DNA of 64,000 nucleotides from Przewalskia tangutica (taxonomy: Eukaryota; Streptophyta; Magnoliopsida; Solanales; Solanaceae). The stretch covers positions 34,696,446-34,760,445 of the forward strand of contig CM056724.1 in the NCBI GenBank assembly GCA_029844215.1, written 5' to 3'. The position numbers and the translations under genes were made by a program. Positions 1-12,741 of this stretch are shown here, piece after piece (position 1 is the stretch's first letter; each line of letters opens with the position of its first letter). The notes beneath the pieces are model-generated. The model was not told the origin of the DNA. It ran no database searches and saw only the letters and a program-made list of their open reading frames with translations.

Positions 1-2063
1 CTGGGGGTTATCATGTATGTGGGATCCTAGAGGGGGTGAAATCTCAAGTGCATTGCTGGGGAAGGAGCTTGAACCTTGAACAAGAATTCTCTGTTGCTCA
101 TTCTGCTCAACCTAATGTCAAATTGGTGGCCCCTAGCGATCCATTTCTATCCGTTGTTGGTGGTAAGTTTCATACTTGTGGGATTAAGATCTACGACCGT
201 GGTGTCGTTTGCTGGGGTTACAGTGTTGACAAAAGCACACCACCTCCTAGTGGAGTTAGGCTTTATGAGATAGCAGCTGGTGATTACTTCACTTGTGGAA
301 TCCTGGCGGAAATTTCACTCTTGCCTGTTTGTTGGGGCTATGGCTTTCCTTCATCTCTACCATTGGCTGTTTCTCCTGGAGTCTGTAAGCCTAGACCATG
401 TGCATCTGGCTTCTATGAGTTTAACCATGGAAGTGCAACTTGCGATTCTCCCGATTCTCGCATTTGCCTTCCCTGCACCAGTGGCTGCCCTGCTGAAATG
501 TATCAACAGGTTGAATGCACTTCATCTACCAACAGACAGTGCACGTATAATTGTTCAAGTTGTACCTCTGTTGACTGCTTTTCCAACTGTTCCAGTGCTA
601 TTTCTGAAAAGAAGAATGCGAAATTTTGGTCACCCCAGTTACCAGTAATTGTTGCTGAGGTTGCATTTGCAGTATTCTTGGTGAGTGTTGTATCTCTGAC
701 TTCGATCGTATATGTTCGGTACAAATTAAGGAACTGTAGATGTTCAGGGAAAGGTGGTCGTAGTCCTAGGAAGAATATTGGAAATGCGAAGGAAATTGCT
801 AAAGATAGGGCTGATTTGGATGATCTTAAGATAAGGAGAGCTCAGATGTTTAGTTATGAAGATCTTGAGAGAGCAACTGAGGGATTCAAAGAAGAATCTC
901 AAGTTGGAAAGGGTAGCTTTTCGTGTGTGTTCAAGGGGGTTTTGAAGGATGGTACTGTGGTTGCTGTCAAGAGGGCTATAATGTCATCTGACATGAAGAA
1001 GAATTCAAAGGAGTTCCACACTGAGCTAGACTTGCTGTCCAGGTTAAATCATGCTCATTTGCTCAATTTGCTAGGTTATTGTGAAGAAGGTGGAGAGAGA
1101 CTGCTAGTATATGAGTACATGGCTAATGGCTCGTTGCATCAACATCTACACGGGAAAAACAAAACCCAATTTGATTGGATAAGAAGGGTAACCATTGCAG
1201 TCCAAGCTGCTCGGGGAATCGAATATTTGCATGGTTATGCATGTCCACCTGTGATTCACAGAGACATCAAGTCCTCAAACATCCTTATAGACGAAGAACA
1301 CAATGCTCGAGTGGCTGATTTTGGGCTTTCCTTGCTTGGACCTGCTAATAGCAGTTCCGCATTAGCTGAGTTACCAGCAGGAACGCTTGGTTACCTTGAT
1401 CCTGAGTACTACAGACTACATTATCTTACGACCAAATCTGACGTCTATAGCTTTGGTGTTTTGCTTTTGGAAATTCTCAGTGGTCGGAAAGCCATTGACA
1501 TGCAATACGATGAAGGGAACATAGTGGAGTGGGCAGTCCCATTAATCAAAGCTGGTGATATAGAAGCAATACTGGATCCAGTCTTGAAACAACCTTGCGA
1601 TGTTGAAGCTCTTAGAAGTATTGCTAATATAGCCAGCAAATGCGTGAGGATGAGAGGGAAGGAGAGGCCATCAATGGACAAAGTAACGACAGCTTTAGAG
1701 CGAGCTCTTGCTCAATTGATGGGTAGTCCAAGCAATGACCAACCTATCTTGCCAACAGAGGTTGTTCTAGGGAGCAGCAGATTGCACAAGAAGTCCTCAT
1801 CAAATCGGTCAACCTCAGAAACAACTGATGTTGCAGAAACTGAGGATCAGAGGCTCGTTGAATTCAGAGCTCCTTCCTGGATTACTTTCCCAAGTGTTGC
1901 ATCATCTCAGCGGAGAAAGTCTTCAGTATCCGATGCAGATGTTGAAGCAAAGAATTTAGAAACTAGGAACTGTGGAAATGCCACTGACGGGTTGAGAAGT
2001 TTGGAAGAAGAAATTGGACCAGCTTCTCCTCATGAACACTTGTTCTTGAAACACAACTTCTAA
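1..2063 (+). CDS. ACR4: CRINKLY4/ACR4-like receptor protein kinase, 5'-partial
   Basis: The reading frame is open from base 3 to the TAA at 2061-2063 without introns, so the gene starts left of the window; the GTG at 36 is internal and not a start. Order of parts: the last crinkly beta-propeller repeats (CWG and CGI motifs, about 3-380), a TNFR-like cysteine-rich module (about 385-590), one transmembrane helix (about 643-715), a juxtamembrane segment and a Ser/Thr kinase. The kinase has a glycine loop GKGSFSCVFKG, the lysine of VAVKR (about 960), HRD (1257-1265), DFG (1317-1325) and a DPEYY activation segment. The serine-rich tail ends HNF, as I recall for ACR4. About 687 residues are visible against roughly 900 in the family, which is intronless in Arabidopsis. 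Known family role: a plasma-membrane receptor that patterns epidermis and root stem cells. No disabling change is seen. The orthologue call is from recognition, not alignment. Confidence 0.95.
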   Translation, partial: GGYHVCGILEGVKSQVHCWGRSLNLEQEFSVAHSAQPNVKLVAPSDPFLSVVGGKFHTCGIKIYDRGVVCWGYSVDKSTPPPSGVRLYEIAAGDYFTCGILAEISLLPVCWGYGFPSSLPLAVSPGVCKPRPCASGFYEFNHGSATCDSPDSRICLPCTSGCPAEMYQQVECTSSTNRQCTYNCSSCTSVDCFSNCSSAISEKKNAKFWSPQLPVIVAEVAFAVFLVSVVSLTSIVYVRYKLRNCRCSGKGGRSPRKNIGNAKEIAKDRADLDDLKIRRAQMFSYEDLERATEGFKEESQVGKGSFSCVFKGVLKDGTVVAVKRAIMSSDMKKNSKEFHTELDLLSRLNHAHLLNLLGYCEEGGERLLVYEYMANGSLHQHLHGKNKTQFDWIRRVTIAVQAARGIEYLHGYACPPVIHRDIKSSNILIDEEHNARVADFGLSLLGPANSSSALAELPAGTLGYLDPEYYRLHYLTTKSDVYSFGVLLLEILSGRKAIDMQYDEGNIVEWAVPLIKAGDIEAILDPVLKQPCDVEALRSIANIASKCVRMRGKERPSMDKVTTALERALAQLMGSPSNDQPILPTEVVLGSSRLHKKSSSNRSTSETTDVAETEDQRLVEFRAPSWITFPSVASSQRRKSSVSDADVEAKNLETRNCGNATDGLRSLEEEIGPASPHEHLFLKHNF

Positions 2064-2530
2064 TTAACATAACACCAAAAAGGAAGGTTGATGCTTATTT
2101 TGTTAGTGGAACAAATGTATACAAGTAAAGGGAAGTCTTGATAAATAGAACCCCTGTGATCAAGAATCCCCCCCTCAACCATTGGCAATGAGCTCTAGCT
2201 AGATGTTTGATCATGTAATTGTAAGTTCAATTTGATGTTTCTTGCTAAACTAGAGGTCATGATATCGCTGACATGTAATCGACCATTCTGTTGAGTTGGA
2301 ACTGGATTCGCCTATTCTAAACTTGACCAAATTTGCATTGAACTAAAGGGTGAAGTCATTGTCATAAAATTTCAATTAAGAAGAGGAAATTATTTGAAAT
2401 TTTTTTAGTAGAGTGAAAATTATATCTTACCAAAATTCTATTACGAAGTTTATATTTTTTATTAACTGATTTTACTGTACTTATAAAAAAGATTGAAAAA
2501 CTTAGTCCAACTGTTAACTCAAAATACACT
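2064..2530. other. 3' flank of the ACR4-like gene
   Basis: AT-rich non-coding DNA directly after the stop codon. It should hold the 3' UTR and poly(A) region, but I see no single decisive AATAAA signal and no ORF worth calling. Confidence 0.5.
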
Positions 2531-2830
2531 ACAAAATCCAAAGCTAAAAAACATTATGCATGAGATATACTTTGTATTATACAGTGTTATACATTGTATA
2601 ATTAGTGTATAAACATTGTATAAATGGTGGTGTAAATGCATTTATTATACATATTACAAAATCCAAATCTGAAAAACGTTATGCATGAGATATATAATGT
2701 ATTATACATTGTGATACATCACATAAATAATGTATAAAAATTGTATAAATGGTGATACATTGTATAGAAATTTTATAAACGGTGTAAATGCATTTATTAT
2801 ACAGTGTATAAAATGTTATACATTGTATAC
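2531..2830. repeat. Diverged AT-rich tandem duplication, unit about 125 bp
   Basis: A block beginning acaaaatcca at 2531 recurs at 2656 with the same order of sub-motifs (atgcatgagatata, then tatac/tgtata words, then gtaaatgcatttattatac). The second copy is longer and has extra tgtata words. Short ORFs on both strands here are low-complexity TATAC/TGTATA readings, not genes. The flanking DNA at 2831-3109 holds nothing I recognise. Confidence 0.75.
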
Positions 2831-3109
2831 AGTTGTTATACAGTGTATACACAGTTTTGCTCACCCCTTTGAATCACCATTAAACTCCGCCCAACCAGAT
2901 AAAAATCCACCAGTTGAATGCTAAAAGCTTTTCGAATTTAATTTTTTTATCTGGAAATGAAAGCTTCTCTCCATTTTATTTTATCTAGAAATTAAACTTT
3001 AATCTATGAAAATCAGTTAATTTTGCCGTAAAAATTAGAAAATACCTAGCCAAAGTTTATGAATGGCGAAAATGTGGGTTCAGAAATATTGGAAAGATGA
3101 TCTCGTAGG

Positions 3110-4490
3110 GTGGTTGATATTTGGCACAAATATCTAATATTTAGCGTCACTTTACCTCTAGTCTTAGTGCTTTAATCGCATACTTTATAGTGAAATTGTT
3201 GTATTTGAGCTTATGTTGGTGTATTTTGTGTATTTAGGTACAACGAGAACAAATGAATTGAAATTGAGCAATTTTGGTGGATTTAGGAGGCAATTGTACG
3301 TGGGCAAGACGATGGAGAGATCGCGCAAAACTTAGTGGGAAAATTGATCACTGAAGGAGTGCGATGCACTTGCGTCACATGCACAGGACATGAGAAACAA
3401 CTCTCTGAACACCATGTGTGTTGCACCTGTGTCGCACGCACAGGGCGAGCAGAAGGCCTCTCCTGAAGTTGAACATTTGAAATCTGCAGACACTCACAAT
3501 GCATGTGTGTCGCGGGTGCATCGCACGAAGTACAAATGATTTTTCTAATTTTGTTGGGATTTGGTTTCCTTATTTTAGCTTTTAACCTAGATTATAAATA
3601 GACCTTTTGGACATTTTTTATGGTTACGCTGGAATATTTGTGGAGACTTGTAAGCCTGTCACTTTTTTCATCTTGAATTCTTATTTTCTTTTCTTCATTA
3701 AACTCTAGTTTAAGGATGAATTCTTGTGTTCTTGATAGAATCACGAGTGGCTAAATTCTCTAACTTTTGGGATTGTTGTGTAGTCATGATTGTTGACGTT
3801 TGATAAGTAATTTAATCTTAGTAGTATATTCATATACTATTGTTTCTTAACTTATGTTCTTAATTTCTTGATTGCTTGTGCAACAGTCGAGTTCTATTTA
3901 TTATTTAATAAACGGGCTTGAGAAAGACGTTATTAGATTAGAAGAAGTAAGGAGAGTGTGATCTGATTATCCCTAAAGTAGTGTTAGGATTAGTGGCTAG
4001 GATAGGAATATACATATACACCGCTTTCAATTTAATATTGTGGACGAATTGCATTCTTAACATGTCAATTTCATAGGAATATACGCGGAGAACTGTTTTG
4101 AATTGGCGAGTAGTAGTTCGGGAGAATGCTACACGATTAATAATTCAGTTAATTAGCAATAGTGAATAAAATTGCTAGGGTTAGTTCTTGAATGACGCAA
4201 CATAATTGGTGAGCCAACCACGACCCTAGAATACTCATCTCTCTGTGATAAATTCAAGTCTTAAATAAATGTTCGTAGCAAACTATTAGAATAAAATAAT
4301 TAGTTATTTACTTTTTGCATTAGTTATAAAATAAACATCCTCTTTCATATTTGCATAACTAGTATTGATAGTGAATTATTTTATATCGTTGATCATAAGT
4401 TTTTGTGGATACGATATACGACTTTTATAAATCAATATATTACTTGGCGACCATGTATACTTGTGTGTGCATTTGGGAGCAACAACTTTT
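3110..4490 (+). mobile_element. Decayed Ty3/gypsy LTR, Athila-like
   Basis: Non-coding block ending directly before a tRNA-Asp-type primer site and followed by gag, so it is best read as a 5' LTR. The right border is fixed by the primer site; the left border (about 3110) is a guess. It contains a CG-rich patch at about 3350-3530 with repeated cgcacgcacagg-like words. The family call rests on the primer type and the gag that follows. Confidence 0.55.
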
Positions 4491-4508
4491 TGGCGTCGTT
4501 GCCTGAGA
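4491..4508 (+). promoter_or_regulatory. Degenerate primer binding site (tRNA-Asp type)
   Basis: The sequence tggcgtcgttgcctgaga differs little from the plant gypsy site TGGCGCCGTTGCCGGGG, which pairs with the 3' end of tRNA-Asp. It lies between the presumed LTR and gag. Confidence 0.6.
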
Positions 4509-4606
4509 CTTAAAAATTAACGGTTTTATTAGAATAATCTATTATTATTTTAGTTATCCAAGTATTAACGTCTTGTTAGTTGTTATTGACATAGGTATTA
4601 CATTCG

Positions 4607-5431
4607 AATGTGAAGACTGTTAATCAAAACAATCATGAGGACTTCAACCCTGAGCCTGAACTGTTTTTCCACCAGAGGGAAGTTAATTTTCGTTCAAATC
4701 GACAAGTTACTATTGTGGTACCTGAAGTTATGACAACTAACGCACAACCAACGACATTTCAAGAGGAGGTAGTACCCCTTGTAGGTAATGTCACTTCGAG
4801 CATTGTCAAATCTACCATCGAGGGGTATTTTGAGCTAAAATATGTTATGATCCAGCTACTTCACTCCAGCGGGCAGTTCACTGGTTTGCCACATGAGGAT
4901 CCTCAATGATACATCCAATCTTCTTGGAGATTACGGATACTTATGTGACCACCAGGGTCACTGCTGATTATTGAGGTTGACAGTGTTCCCATTCTTTCTA
5001 CTTGGGGATGCCAAGAAGTGGTTGCAGGCAGAACTGACAAATTATATCATCTCCTGGGATGATTTAGCGAGATTTTTTTTGATGAAGTTCTTTCCATTTG
5101 GCAAGATAGTGAGGCTCATGAGGGAAATCATGCCCTTCAGGAAGAACTTGGAGAAGGTTTATATCAGGAATGGAAGAGGTTTAAAGCATTGCTCAGAGAT
5201 TGTCCTCACCACCATCAATAGTCGAAACGATATGACTTATGATACCGAATCCAGAAAACTATCTATTCTTGATCCATCAGAAAGAAATCGATATGTATCC
5301 AACATTGTTCTGGCACACACCTTTATTGAGAGTCTGGATCACCATGAAAAAGTGTTGCTAGATACTACAGGTGAGGGGCAAGCTCTTGCCTTGTGTGTAT
5401 TCCTTATTAATCGTTCCTTTTTCACTATATA
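4607..5431 (+). pseudogene. Broken Ty3/gypsy gag (Athila-like)
   Basis: Two + strand reading blocks (about 4610-4909 and 4971-5465) are pieces of one gag. They include PHEDPQ, then LLGDAKKWLQAEL, SWDDLARFFLMKFFP and the LMREIMPFRKNLEKVY region, the conserved core of plant gypsy gag (retrotrans_gag). Stops at about 4907 and frame changes near 4950 and 5190 break it. It is interrupted at 5432 by a solo LTR. No function is expected. Confidence 0.8.
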
Positions 5432-7518
5432 TGTTACACCCCGAAACTACAGGGCATGTATTTAAGAACTTACGAAAGAAATAAGATTTGAATCTGGGAA
5501 GATAAGTTGGCGGAATGTTTTGGGTCAAATTTTTAGTCAACTTTGGAGCAATATATATAAAGGTATATTAGGAGTTTTTGGGTGTTTCAAAGGCCTAATA
5601 TGAGGTTTGGTGAGTCTTGTTTCCAACGCAACCAACCACTCGTCGATAGAACATCGGAGTAGGAAGTTATGGACGTTACAAGTTCAGTGGGCAGATGAAC
5701 GGGAAAAATGTTTTCAGTCAGGCGCCACAGCGCCACGGCGCCGGCTGCAGGGCCGCGGCGCCGAGGCGGAATTTTTCGCGAAAAATGGGGAAAATCAGAA
5801 GATATTTGTGTAAAGGTCCATGGGAGGGCGACAAGTGTCCCTCCCATCTTGTGGACCAAGAAATGTCTTATATATTGACCAAGTCTTGCAAGACTTGGTC
5901 ATTTGCAAAGGTTCATCCTAAAGGAAATCCCTCTTCTCTTCTCCCTAAAGATTTTAAGAACCCTAAGCCTAGTGAATTTTTTTGTGAGGCGGCAAGAGGA
6001 TAAAGTGTTGATAAACTTGTAAAGGGTTCGTGTGGATGATTTTGACAAGAAAAGAAGTTGCGGAAAAATGGCTATAGTGGGCGAAATCCAAAAGGTAAAA
6101 TTCCCTCTCCTCTTGGAAGTAATTTAAGATATATGAAATAGTTGATATTGATCATATGAATTGTATATTGGAGTTTTATAAGTGTTAGGGATGTTGGAAG
6201 CCTAAATCCGAAAATGACCTTGTTAGCCCTTGAGATTGAAATACAAATTGGTCGATAATTATAATTGTCGCGTGTTGTCTAAATAAGTGATAATAGTTGT
6301 TGAGATTGGTTGCGACTATATAACATGAGAAAACGATTATATGGATTAAAAAGGAATTGGAAAAGATTTTATGCGGTTGTACCTTGTAGTCGAAATGATA
6401 TTTAATATTGGACTGTTTTATATGAATTGTTGGGCAGAATTTTACACGTATTGTAAGGCGTGTAATCCCCTTTGTTTGGTTGGTGTGTTGAGCCATAAAG
6501 GTGACATGTTGGTTATTGATTATCGAGCCTTGAAAAAGGTGGAAAAGTATGTGGAAGCAAAGGTGGTGTTGCCCGATTTTCCGTAGAATAAGAGACTGTA
6601 TACTTAGTAATATTCTACGTTAGAAATTAGAAGTTGATAGTCGTGTTGTGGCCATTATAGGTTGACAATTCTACGTGCGGCGTTTTCGACTTAGCTTGTG
6701 GATTAAGCCGGAAAGGTATGTGAACCATCTCTTCTTCTTCTAGCATGATTCCTTATGGTAAAGTAAGTAAATCCTACTCCCTAAATGATCCACTCCTTGA
6801 TTGTACTTGGATTGCCTAATATAGAAGTTATTTTATATACTTCCTTGATTGTACTTTGGATGTTTAAATTGAAAGTTGTTATAATCCATTCCCTTAATGA
6901 AGTTTGGATTTTTAAAAGTGAAAGTATTTTACTTGAAGTACATAGAGTCTTGAAAAGGAAGTGGTTTCCAAATCTTTTGGCTAGTGCCTTAGTTCCAAAA
7001 CCTAAAGGTTGTTATAATGACTTTAGAGGAGTCAAAAGAGTGATTTACTTAATTGAGTTAAAAGAGGAGAAATGACATGATTTAAGAGAAGTAACTTGTT
7101 TTAAAGGTGTGAGTTACTTGAGATTTAAAAGTATAAGTTACTTGATTTCTAAAGTTAAGAGACTTGAAGTATTTTGAAAGTTACGAAAATTGATTTGAAA
7201 GTATATGATACTTGGTTTTAAAAGTATGAGTCTCTTGGTATTAAAAAGAATGAATTTGTCTAAAACCATAAAGGGTTATAACGGCTTTATGGGAAGTTGG
7301 TTATAACGGGTTTATGGAAGGTTAAGAGAGTTGTCTATTTTGATGGATAGGTATGAGTTGCCTAGGTTGTGTAATTAAGAGTTACTTAGTTCAAAGCCTT
7401 GAAATGAATTTCTAAAGGTGTAGTAACTTATTTGAAAAATAGACATGCCTTGATACTACGGGTGTTAGTATCTTGGGGTTTTATATAAAGAGGAGTCTTT
7501 TGAAAAGAATGGACGTAC

Positions 7519-7690
7519 GTAGTACTTGACTTGTTTAAATGAGAATTCTTCCATTTGTGCCTTGATAGTACTTTGGCTTGTTTAAATGAGAATTTTTTTC
7601 CATTTGTGCCTTGATAGTACTTCGGCTTGTTTAAATGAGAATTATTCTATTTGTGCATTGATAGTACTTTGGTTTGCTTAAATAAGGATT
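7519..7690 (+). repeat. Tandem repeat, about 53-bp unit, three copies plus a partial
   Basis: The unit runs from cttgtttaaatgagaatt through tgccttgatagtactt and recurs with small indels inside the large solo LTR. Confidence 0.8.
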
Positions 7691-7692
7691 TC

Positions 7693-7940
7693 TCTTGGTT
7701 TATGTAAAAAGAATGCATGGTAATTGTCTTGGTATATGTAAAAAGAAGACATGGTAATTGTCTTGGTATATGTAAAAAAAAGGCATGGTAATTGTCTTGG
7801 TATATGTAAAAAGAAGGCATGGTAATTGTCTTGGTTTATGTAAAAAGGAAAGGCATGGTATTGTCTTGGTTTATGGAAAAAAAAAAGGAAAGACATGGTA
7901 ATTGTCTTGATTTGTGTAAAGGCATGGTATTGTCTTGGTT
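7693..7940 (+). repeat. Tandem repeat, about 34-bp unit, seven copies
   Basis: Units of tcttggtatatgtaaaaag followed by a variable purine run and catggtaattg repeat head to tail. Copies differ mainly in the A-run. There are no spacers, so this is a minisatellite within the LTR. Confidence 0.9.
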
Positions 7941-9092
7941 TGCTTGCATATGGGTTGCTCATATAGACATTCGTGCAAGTGTCATATTTCCACATCTCCG
8001 CGTCCCTCCATAAAGGGCCGGCAACTTGGTTCAAAAGATACCATGGGGTAGCTCTCCATGGGGGTGTGTGGTACACACTCACGGCGGGTCGGTATTTGAC
8101 TCGGGCGGGTTAAATTCCCGGGATATATATAAGTCATGGATTAGCTATCCGTGATGCGAGTATCGTGTACCGATGACTCATTGCGGGTCCACATGACCTA
8201 AGCGGGTGAAATAGTCTCTTGCGGGTGAAATAGTCTCATGATAGGTTGCATTATAACACAGAGGGTGGTTGACCCTGGCACTGACACGACCTTCATGTTT
8301 TGAAATGGTAGTGATTTCATTAATGAAAGGGTGCAGTGTGTTTATGACTTAAAGTGGAACAATTGGTCTCATTGTTAAAAGCATAACTTAAAAGATAAAA
8401 AGGATTGCATTACTCTCATGATTGCAAGGTTCAGTGTGCTTATTGATGTTGTATTATATCATGGACTGCCGGCAGTGAGGAAGGATTCCACGGGCATGAT
8501 TGATATTATGGGCGTGAGACCCATGGTTATATCTGAGTAATGACTTTGAGGGCATGCGTCCCTGACTTGATATGACTGTTTATGTATTGTGTACTGTAGT
8601 TTCGCTATCATACATGTCTCCTGTTTTGTATAGACTGTTATGATTTCGTTCTGATTTCTCGCTTCACATACTTGGTACATTCTTCTTGACCTCGCCCGGG
8701 CCGCGTTCACGCGCAGTTTAGGTCAGCTTGATTTGGTGATCTACAGTGTAGGACCGCCGTAGTTTTGGATAGCTCCATCTGCTCGTGAGTTTATCATTTT
8801 CGTACAGATCCTTCAAGCAGGCTTTTGTACGATTATGGATACGGGCCTTGTCCGTCATAGTTCATAAAACTCTTAGGTCCGTATTCATATGCTGGATTGG
8901 ACTCAGGTATGCAGTAGTGTCTGTTGATTATGTATATTATATGGCATCCTTGTCGGCTTTGCCCTTGCATGTTCATTGGTTTTAAAGAAAAAAAACGAGG
9001 TGTTATTTAGTTCCGCGGTTTACTTGTGTCAGTTAGGTAGAAGGGTGCCCAGGTAGGGCACCAGTAACGGGCCCGGGGTTCGGGGCGTGACA

Positions 9093-9660
9093 ATATATGT
9101 TTCTTGATAACTAGCTTAAGGTTGAGGAATGTAGCGACAATAACGATAGTCGAAGAATAACGACCATAGGTCACTCTAACTCTAATTGTGATGTCTCTTG
9201 AGATTGGTCTTGCATTTCACTTATATATTTTCTTACTGCGATGCATTATAGCCGATTAGGCAGGAACTTATATGTGTATACCATTAATCGATTGGGCAGA
9301 TATCACTGCATCATATATGGTCGAGCATGTGTTTACGATCTTACCCCATAGAGGGACATTGATATGATACTATATGGCCCTATAGAGTGGCCCGATTTTA
9401 CTTACATATATATATTTATGGTTATATCAGTTGTATGCCCTCAATGCCCCATTTTTTGAGTTTCAGGTTGATTTTATACCCTTTTTATATTTCTAGAGTT
9501 TTGGGTATGGCATGGTCTTGTCCCGACCAGTTGATGTATTGTAGCACTCTTAGAGGCTTGCAAGCCAGTGTATTCGTTTTGTTTGACTTTGTCAGCCTTC
9601 TTGTTAGTTGACGATACTCTTGTTGGCCTCAATTATGTATATATGTATTGTTGTTGGTCC
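9093..9660 (+). mobile_element. Remnant LTR-retroelement DNA, non-coding
   Basis: Continues the element split by the solo LTR and then contains an LTR-like end (gtcttgtcccgaccagttg followed by cttagaggcttg at about 9520-9570) of a type common in plant gypsy LTRs. No reading frame of substance. Confidence 0.4.
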
Positions 9661-12391
9661 TGTTGACACCTAATTTTGTACTCTCAAATACCTTATTTAA
9701 TTATTCAGAGTTCCTGAGATATGAACGGAGTGAATATGCATTTTACAAACCAAAAATGATTTTACAAAATTATTCCGGTGACATTTTGCCATGTTATTTG
9801 GCAAATTATTATCGAATATATTATTTTATATCATTAGCGTATTTTTACATATTTTTGAGAAATACATATCAATTTCTATGATTTAAAGAGGATAATTATC
9901 TAATTAATTGTCTAAATTAATTATATTAATTTGATAAATCTTTTACACCGTAAATTAAGGAAATTTGAGTAATTAAGTATAGTTTCAAATAGCGTCTTAT
10001 TTTATCCCTCAATTGTATTTAATTATGAAAGATTTTGATTTTTATTTAAACTTGTTTTAATGATTTAGCCTCAAATTATTTTAATTGGCTGTTTAAGCCG
10101 CAAGCGGCTATTTATTAATTACCCGCATAGCCACATTTGCGCAATTTTAATTCAATAGGTCAGCCGCTTTTAAAAATTAGCGTTTGGTCCCTTTTCCTTT
10201 TAAATTGGTTGAGCCCAGTCCAAATAATGGAACAGGCCCAGCCCACATTTTCTTTAATCGACGGGCAAAGGGTCAATACGCCCAAAACAATTCAAGGGCT
10301 TGACAACTTAACAGTTGGTGTAGAAGAAAGCGGGGCCATGGTCGCGAGTTCGATCCTGCATAAACCTTGGCTGAGTCACATACGCGCGTAAACATGGTGA
10401 CGTTGTTTGCAGTGCTGCGTCGATCGGGGTTTCTGCTGTCTTGTACTCGAAAGAATGATCGCGGCTGCCTTCCTCAACAAAAAACATAACAGTGGAGCAA
10501 CCTGAAACCCTAGATCAGTTTTATCCCTTGTCTAGTGTAGCATATTCATGGTGTTTGATATTGATAATGTGGACTGTTGATTTAAGATCTGATTTGGTAT
10601 TCAACTTAAAGTGTCACCTTGATTAAAACAAAAAGTGCTTGTTTGTAAAGGTTATCACATGGAATGATTTATTTTATGCCTATTTTGTCTTTAATGTTGA
10701 TTTCTAAACCTGTGATTAGTTACTCTATGTGTGTTTATGTGTCCTAGAAGTAATAGGAGAGGAGTTGTTCTGCTCTTGGGTATTTAATAGCATGAATCTG
10801 TATAAAGAAGCTGGGATGTTCAATATAAACTTTGTATATGTCTGGATTTTTCTCAACATGGTTGGGTTGAGTAGTGTTAGGATATGTTGTTCTTATCTGG
10901 ATTACCATGTTTAGACCTTTCTTGTTTTAGTATGATGACTTACAACCTGCCTATAAGTGTTATAAAACCTTGTGTTACAAATGTCTGGATGTTTGAAACT
11001 AGTCTCTGATGGTTTGTTTCAGATAATGTTCCCAAAGGTTAACCAATCATGTTTGTTTGCCTAAGTATGAGATGTTTCCATATGATGTTTGTTTAGTCAT
11101 ATAGGTTTAGAGTCTGACTTACTTGGTCTTGAATGTATGATTATGACTTATTCTAGCATGTTTTTTTTTATCTTGTAAAGGTGATTGAATCTAGGACATG
11201 TAGGAATTGTTTTGGCTTTTTGCTAACTGTGAATAGGATAAAGTAAATTTGGAGCTTCACCAGTAAAATTACATGAGTTTGAGTCAAATGGAAGAATGGC
11301 ATTTATGTGCCTTATCATTATTGTGGTTGAATATGTCCTCACTGTAATGTGTATCATAGTTAACCAGGTTGTCTCCCATCTTCAAAAATGTCATAATTAG
11401 TCTGCTACCTGTGTGTCCTGGTGTCTGTGTGTTTACCCTTACATGCCAGAATAGTCGAGTGAGATCCTAATAGCGTGCAAAATTCTGAGTCACTGGAACA
11501 TATTTGCCTTAATTAACTGGTTATATGTGTTTAGCTTTATCTTATGTGCCTAAAGAATGCATGTTGTTTGACTGATTGTGTGTTCCTCCTGTCTAAAATG
11601 ATTTGTCAATCATTCATGAAGTACCCTGCTAGTTGCAGTGTCACTAGATTCAATAATACAGTAGGTGTAGGAGTTTGTACACTTGGTTTAGCCTGTGATG
11701 GATGCTGAATAATTGAGATGCTACATCTAAATGGTTCCCTGTGTTTCTGAATTTGCTATTTGTTCTCCTTTTGTTTGCCTGCTTTCTTCGATTTCTGTAT
11801 GATTTATGGGTTGTTCTGAGTATTTACCTGAGTATTTATTTCTCAACCCTACGGTCTGTCTAGTTTAACTAACTTAAAACATGTTTATATATGATAATCT
11901 TGGGTGCTTGCTAACTCTTATATACGTTTTTCCCCTCTCTTTGCATGAACATGGACCCACGGGGACCCATCTCGCTGTCTTCGCATATTACTTGAGCCGT
12001 TAGGCCTGAGGGCCTAACAATATCATTCTTCATTGAGTTCAGCATTTTGAAGGCCATAAAATGGTCGAAGGCCTAGACATGGGTAAAAATGGCGTAGAAA
12101 ATAGATTTTATATTCTTGTATGTGGTAACTAGTGAGCCGGTATACCCATTAGCACGCTTTTATTTTATTTGTTATTGTATTTGCTAATTGTAAAACTTAA
12201 ATATTGTTGGAACCTAGATTAGAACTTAATTATTAGAGTTGCTATTTTTGTCTGCTTTAAATAAAAGAATAATTTCTTTCGAATAATAAAAAAATATGCT
12301 TTAATATTTTAAGGATTGATTTTGAAGTAACTTGGATTAAATTTGCAAAAGAGAATGACTTGCGGATTTTTCAACTTGCTATAGGTGTAAT

Positions 12392-12709
12392 TAAACCTGT
12401 CAACCGGTCCGGGTTGACCCGGAACCGGACCGATTGACCCGGTAGTTTAACCGGACCGGCCCGGACCGGTAAGGGCATACCGGGTTGGGGGTTGGATTGG
12501 CCCCCAACCCGCACGGGTTAAGAAAAAACCCGGTAAGGCCCGGATCGGTTAGGCTCGGTAACGGAAAATCGGTTCCATTACCGGTTAACCGGTCCGGATC
12601 GGTAACAAAAAAAAAAAAAATTAAACTTTTTTCCCAAACGGTATTGTTACCGTTGGGCATGGGAGGGGGGCAGGGGCCTTGCCAACGGTCATTTCGACCG
12701 TTGGCCCTG

Positions 12710-12741
<32 letters not shown>

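Larger units (their letters stand above)
5432..9092. mobile_element. 3.66-kb gypsy-type solo LTR with intact 5-bp target duplication
   Basis: Starts TGTTACACCCCG and ends CGGGGCGTGACA, so it has inverted TG...CA ends. It is flanked by ATATA at 5427-5431 and 9093-9097. The interior has no gag or pol homology, so it is read as one very long solo LTR (a non-coding LARD is the alternative). It contains a GC-rich patch at about 5715-5770, two internal tandem arrays and a CCCGGG-rich end. ORFs inside (for example at 5587-6003 and 7678-8082) are incidental. The TG...CA ends and length suggest a Tekay/Del-type chromovirus, without proof. Confidence 0.8.

Noticed and set aside
36..38. GTG as the start of the receptor kinase
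   Set aside because: The frame is open to base 3 and reads as a crinkly repeat (YHVCGILEG), so the gene simply continues off the left edge.
2679..2924. Tyr/Ile-rich ORFs on both strands
   Set aside because: Low-complexity readings of a TATAC/TGTATA tandem repeat.
5587..6003. Overlapping ORFs in the GC-rich part of the solo LTR
   Set aside because: They cross the GC tract in several frames on both strands and match no protein family that I know.
7693..7940. Regular repeats resembling a CRISPR array
   Set aside because: Units are head to tail without unique spacers, vary in an A-run, and lie inside a plant LTR: a minisatellite.
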